Assembly: GCA_020850315.1 (NCBI GenBank)
Contig: JADZEY010000093.1
Span: forward strand, 1 to 53,451
From: Armatimonadota bacterium
GTDB taxonomy: Bacteria; Bacteroidota; Ignavibacteria; OLB7
DNA: 53,451 nt
Direction of reading: 5' to 3'
Made by a program: the position numbers and the translations under genes. The notes beneath the pieces were generated by a model. That model had not been told where the DNA came from, did no database searches, and saw nothing but the letters and a program-made list of their open reading frames with translations. This document shows, one piece after another, positions 50,148-53,451 of the stretch; position 1 is the stretch's first letter; each line of letters begins with the position of its first letter.

Positions 50148-52247
50148 TCACTTTCCTCCAGCAAGCTCACGCTGCCACAGCAGTTCCCGAATCCTATCCA
50201 ACCCTGATTTCAGATGCCGACGGTAGGTGCTGAACGGAATATCTAACAACTCTGCAGCCCGCTCCTGCGAGCTTGCCGGATTCAGATAGGTTCGGTACAC
50301 CGCTCGGTAAAATTTTTCCTCCTTTGGATTCGCTTTAAGCTGTTCGGCAGTCGCTTGAATTATCTGTTGTAATACTTCAACTGTTGGCGTTGCGCTCGTT
50401 AAACATTCGTTTTCCAGCACTATTCGTGAACGGAGTAGTGGGTTGTCGGCTACCCGGTCGGGCGAGGTGAAGTGCTTGATGGCCAGCAGTAGGGCATCGT
50501 CGAAGGCATCTTTGCTGAGCACAATTATTTGCGGCATCGTCGGCATCGGTTCGCCGCGGCCTGCAACATTGGCTCCGGCGGTTTCCCGTTCGGCCAGTAT
50601 CGCCAGCCATTGGATTGGCGGAACGCTCCTCCAGTCGTGGCCATACACCCCAAAGCTGCGCCCATCAACAGCGAAATCTGCTTCCGGCAAACGATGCAGA
50701 TCAATGTAGGCAAATCCTTGCGTCCAGAATTCTGGGTTGGCACAGGGGAAAAAGGTGAACGCCAAGTTTGCCGTGATGAGGTAGTAGCGCCCAACATTGA
50801 TGAACACCGAGCTTTGTACTGGGGAGATATCCTGGTAGCTATCGGCTGACATCCAGTAGCGGAACAGCGTTGCTCGTTCGCCAGGCCGCAGCGGTGCGTG
50901 CTGCTGAAGGTAGTTCCAGCATGCAATTGCTGCGGGGTCTCGGTGGCGATCTTCTTCGGTGGTCTGTTCCAACGCCAGCATCATCAAAAAACCAACGGGA
51001 GTCCCCTGTGGGGTTCGCAGCACCAACACGTTTTCCGGTTGACGCTGGAACCAGAATGTAGCAAGCTCTGCCGACCGATCTCCTTCATGGCGTTGCACCA
51101 TCTGGCGTAGCATTGGGAAATCGGTATCGCGTGGGGAGTCGGCCAAAGCATTCCCCACCCCCTGCCACATGAACATCTGGCGCATGACTGGATTGTCACG
51201 GTGCAGATAGGTGTAGTCAAACATCAGCCGTTGCTGGTCGTGGCTTTGGGCGCGTTGCAATCGGGTGGCGTAGTAGTTGCGGGCGCGGCGGTGAAGTTCG
51301 ATATACCAATCGGGATTGCGCCAACGGACATCGGCCACCAACGCCTCACGCGTGAGGTCGTGTGGGAACAACCCATCCACTGCCGATTCCATAAATGAAA
51401 GAGACCGCAGCCAGTGGAACAGCTCGGGCGTTCCGGGAAGCCCGACCATTTCCTCCAGTAATGCTTCGGTGGTGACCCGCACCAGTGCGCAGGCCTCCAA
51501 CGCAACCCGGTGCGCCGGCCCAGGAACACGTTGCAGAAATCGCTCCAGCAACATCTTCACAATGTCTGGTTGCAGTTCTGGGGTGAAGCGGATGTCGCCA
51601 TGGTACGCAAACAGATCGGCCACCAACGACAACGCAAGCGGGTGGCCGTGGGTGAACTCTAACACCGCCTGCTGCTGGTCGCTGGGGATATTTCGTCCGG
51701 TGAGATACTCACGGCTTTCTTCGGTCTGCAAATTCCGCAGCGGGATAATCCGAACAAGCTCCTGCCACCCCGGGTCGGTTTTCCACTCGTTTGGTGGGTG
51801 GTTCCTTCCGGCCAGCACCACCAGCACGTTAGCCGGAAGCTGCGGGATGAATTCCTCACGGATCCATTCCTCCAGCGTTTCCAGTGATTCGTAGGTGTCA
51901 ATGCAGAGGACAAAGCGGGTGTGAAGTTCGGCAAGATATTCTACTGGCGAAGCATCAAGCGGAAGATGGAGCAACGCACGCAAGGCGTTATTGAACGCAG
52001 CCGGCGTTGGCTCAACGTGGCGTGCATCAATGCTTCCGGCTTGGATACCAATTTCAGTGGTGGCGATAGCAATACAGCGATCAACCAGTGATGACTTCCC
52101 CACCCCCCCTGGCCCCATAATGTACAGGACATGAAACGGGAGTCGTTCGGCAGCGATTGCCGAACGGAACAAGGAAACCTCACGTTGCCGGCCAACAAAA
52201 TGCTTACGTCGTCCGGCGGCAAGGCGGTCTGCGATTCGGGAATTCAT
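50148..52247 (-). CDS. STAND-type ATPase regulator with C-terminal helix-turn-helix
   Basis: A 699-residue signalling ATPase. The nucleotide-binding domain has Walker A GPGGVGKSS (residues 45-53), Walker B FVLCIDTYE (about 112-120), sensor VLVVLAGRNH and the STAND hallmark GHPLALSL (G201-x-P203). Residues about 400-560 (from VLRTPQGTPVGFLMMLAL through VYGHDWRSVPPIQWLAILAE) form a separate domain that I cannot name; its order of strands suggests a GNAT-like fold, which is inference. The C-terminal 60 residues (ERAAELLDIPFSTYRRHL) look like a sigma-region-4/LuxR-type helix-turn-helix. STAND proteins usually oligomerise on a ligand. It may regulate genes nearby, but the target is not known. Confidence 0.65.
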   Translation of the reverse strand: MNSRIADRLAAGRRKHFVGRQREVSLFRSAIAAERLPFHVLYIMGPGGVGKSSLVDRCIAIATTEIGIQAGSIDARHVEPTPAAFNNALRALLHLPLDASPVEYLAELHTRFVLCIDTYESLETLEEWIREEFIPQLPANVLVVLAGRNHPPNEWKTDPGWQELVRIIPLRNLQTEESREYLTGRNIPSDQQQAVLEFTHGHPLALSLVADLFAYHGDIRFTPELQPDIVKMLLERFLQRVPGPAHRVALEACALVRVTTEALLEEMVGLPGTPELFHWLRSLSFMESAVDGLFPHDLTREALVADVRWRNPDWYIELHRRARNYYATRLQRAQSHDQQRLMFDYTYLHRDNPVMRQMFMWQGVGNALADSPRDTDFPMLRQMVQRHEGDRSAELATFWFQRQPENVLVLRTPQGTPVGFLMMLALEQTTEEDRHRDPAAIACWNYLQQHAPLRPGERATLFRYWMSADSYQDISPVQSSVFINVGRYYLITANLAFTFFPCANPEFWTQGFAYIDLHRLPEADFAVDGRSFGVYGHDWRSVPPIQWLAILAERETAGANVAGRGEPMPTMPQIIVLSKDAFDDALLLAIKHFTSPDRVADNPLLRSRIVLENECLTSATPTVEVLQQIIQATAEQLKANPKEEKFYRAVYRTYLNPASSQERAAELLDIPFSTYRRHLKSGLDRIRELLWQRELAGGK

Positions 52248-52278
52248 GGGCGCTGTTGCAGGAAGAACGGAACAGTGC

Positions 52279-52286
52279 CAAAGATA
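52279..52286 (-). promoter_or_regulatory. -7 promoter element candidate for the STAND gene
   Basis: On the minus strand TATCTTTG matches TAnnTTTG exactly, 31 nt before the ATG at 52247. The -33 box is poor (ACAC at the 20-nt distance). Confidence 0.3.
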
Positions 52287-52454
52287 TGGGGTGCAGCTGG
52301 AATTTGGTGTTGAATGCTGAAAGATTACTCAAAAAGGGGGTGGGCGCGATCAATCCAGTCCCACATAGGGCTTGCGCCGCTGGGTTGAGAGAGTGCCGCC
52401 CCCCTGGGATCGCTGAGCGTCCGCTCGGCTACCGAAACCGCGTGGGGCTGGGAA

Positions 52455-52478
52455 GGTGGGGAGCTTCCCCCCCCCACC
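52455..52478 (-). terminator. Weak hairpin after the right-edge T9SS gene
   Basis: GGTGGGG (52455-52461) and CCCCACC (52472-52478) pair around a loop. It lies 29 nt past the end of the minus-strand gene at 52508. There is no T run, so function as terminator is uncertain. The rest of the 260-nt gap 52248-52507 shows nothing else recognisable. Confidence 0.3.
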
Positions 52479-52507
52479 ATGTCCCAACAATTCCTACCGC
52501 GCTCTGC

Positions 52508-53451
52508 TTACTCCCCTGCCACCGTCACCTTCACCGAAGCCTTGTGCTTGCCTTGCTCGGCTACCAGGAGGTAGATGCCTGGTTGCAGCCCACGAAGGTC
52601 TATCAGCTGGGTATAATCCCCTGCCTCGCTGATCTCCGCTGACGGGAACTCTCTGGCTTGCTCACCCAACATCGTAAACAATCTCACTTCCACGCTCCCT
52701 TCATCGCGTACTCCAAGCAGTAGCTCCGCACGCTCCCCGGCTGGGTTGGGGCGCACTCCAACGTGCAGTCTTGATTGCTCGGTACCCGGCGTGACTTTCC
52801 CTTGTTCCGCTCGGCGTATCCGCACCGTCTTCCCAAGTCCACCCGTTGTGTCGTATTGCTCGGCGGTGTGGAATCCTGCATCGAAGCTGTAACCAGTGAT
52901 TGTGGAGCTGACCTCCATCCGCATCCGCACAAACACCGCAGTCCCGGGCGATACAACACTCCCCACCGGTATCTCCACTTCTTCATCCAACGTTGGGTCA
53001 CCAATCTGCCGAGCCGTTACTGTGTCGCCATGCCAGACTACCGACGAATCGCTGACCCGCACAAGCTCTGTTATCATCCACACATCCGCTGGGCTGTTGC
53101 GTGCCGTGTCGAAGGCGAAGCTGTTGAGCCAACTTACACCGTCGCTGCTCCCAACAATGGTTCGTCCAATGGTCACGCTTCCTGTGTCGGCGGCGAAGAC
53201 TCCGCTTCGGGTCACGCTGGCGCTATGCTCAACGGTCGTATCCAACTTCGCCTCAACTCCAAAAAATGTTGGCGGCAACCCTGGTTTCTTCGGGGCTTGC
53301 GGATTGTTCGGCGGCGTTGGCGGTGTTGGTGTGAAATCATGGTGAAACCCGCCACCAATCTTGATCCCGCACTCGTTGCTTCCTATCAGATCAGGATTCC
53401 GCATCAATATCCCGTAGCTGTAGATCCGGTTGCGCGTTGCGGAGTTCTGGA
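52508..53451 (-). CDS. T9SS cargo protein, C-terminal part (runs off the window)
   Basis: An open frame enters from the right edge without a start and ends at TAA 52508-52510, at least 314 residues. After a short region (IYSYGILMRNPDLIGSNECG) comes a proline-rich linker (FTPTPPTPPNNPQAPKKP, then GLPPTF) and a beta-rich domain of about 150 residues. The T9SS type A sorting domain ends the chain: LHVGVRPNPAGERAELLLGV, VRLFTMLGEQARE, LRGLQPGIYLLVAEQG and VTVAGE. Only the C-terminus is visible, so the enzyme or adhesin it carries is not known. The reading from 53407 is not a true start, since the frame continues to the edge. Confidence 0.75.
   Translation of the reverse strand, partial: QNSATRNRIYSYGILMRNPDLIGSNECGIKIGGGFHHDFTPTPPTPPNNPQAPKKPGLPPTFFGVEAKLDTTVEHSASVTRSGVFAADTGSVTIGRTIVGSSDGVSWLNSFAFDTARNSPADVWMITELVRVSDSSVVWHGDTVTARQIGDPTLDEEVEIPVGSVVSPGTAVFVRMRMEVSSTITGYSFDAGFHTAEQYDTTGGLGKTVRIRRAEQGKVTPGTEQSRLHVGVRPNPAGERAELLLGVRDEGSVEVRLFTMLGEQAREFPSAEISEAGDYTQLIDLRGLQPGIYLLVAEQGKHKASVKVTVAGE

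Noticed and set aside
53407-53407. Start codon for the right-edge gene at 53407
   Set aside because: The frame stays open to the window edge, so the true start lies outside; the codon there is an internal TTG.

Overview
The window looks like a chromosomal segment of a Gram-negative bacterium of the Bacteroidota/Chlorobiota (FCB) group, most likely a Kapabacteria- or Ignavibacteria-like lineage. The evidence is: several secreted proteins ending in a type IX secretion (T9SS) C-terminal sorting domain; a fused LpxC-FabZ gene in an lpxD/lpxC-fabZ/lpxA cluster; the order uppS-bamA-ompH-ompH-lpxD; an F-type ATP synthase cluster without beta and epsilon; and upstream sequences resembling the Bacteroidota promoter (TTTG, 19-20 nt, TAnnTTTG). 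The assignment is inference from gene content.

Layout. 1-401: AT-rich left edge with the 3' end of an IS630-like transposase and a fragment of an unrecognised gene. 437-3285: panC, panD, a GlmU-type nucleotidyltransferase and methylmalonyl-CoA epimerase, with a small MITE-like element between the last two. 3488-10741: two large paralogous beta-propeller T9SS proteins flanking a DUF1992 protein and an M15-like peptidase; three hairpins with compensatory arms lie between them. 10742-11517: a decayed SRPBCC gene followed directly by a short orphan CRISPR-like array (61-nt period). 11518-17441: ATP synthase genes (atpZ/I-like, a second small membrane protein, atpB, E, F, H, A, G). 17541-24592: MFS transporter, BtuF-like protein on the minus strand, YqeY, MutS2, biotin carboxylase and a zinc-ribbon membrane protein. 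24630-27829: histidine kinase and sigma-54 response regulator in lower-GC DNA. 27847-29294 (minus): murI and a tetraheme cytochrome. 29456-31481: ribosomal protein S1 and tRNA-Leu(UAA), closed by a long palindromic terminator. 31562-34705 (minus): DUF1800 and DUF1501 pair. 34939-42736: envelope operon uppS, bamA, two ompH, lpxD, lpxC-fabZ, lpxA. 42742-45044 (minus): acyl-CoA ligase and an HD alarmone-hydrolase-like protein, divergent from meaB, a VOC protein, a GlcD-type oxidase and a MOSC protein (45094-48764). 48850-52247 (minus): ECF sigma factor, SnoaL-like protein and a STAND ATPase regulator. 52508-53451 (minus): C-terminal part of another T9SS cargo protein that runs off the right edge.

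How the genes fit together. Core themes are energy conservation (ATP synthase), outer-membrane and lipid A biogenesis (34939-42736), pantothenate/CoA supply (panC, panD) and propionyl/methylmalonyl-CoA metabolism (epimerase, biotin carboxylase, MeaB). Secreted surface proteins depend on a T9SS encoded elsewhere. The least ordinary items are the orphan 61-nt repeat array, the triple covarying hairpins, the paralogous propeller locus, the STAND regulator with an unassigned central domain, and the acyl-CoA ligase/alarmone-hydrolase pair.
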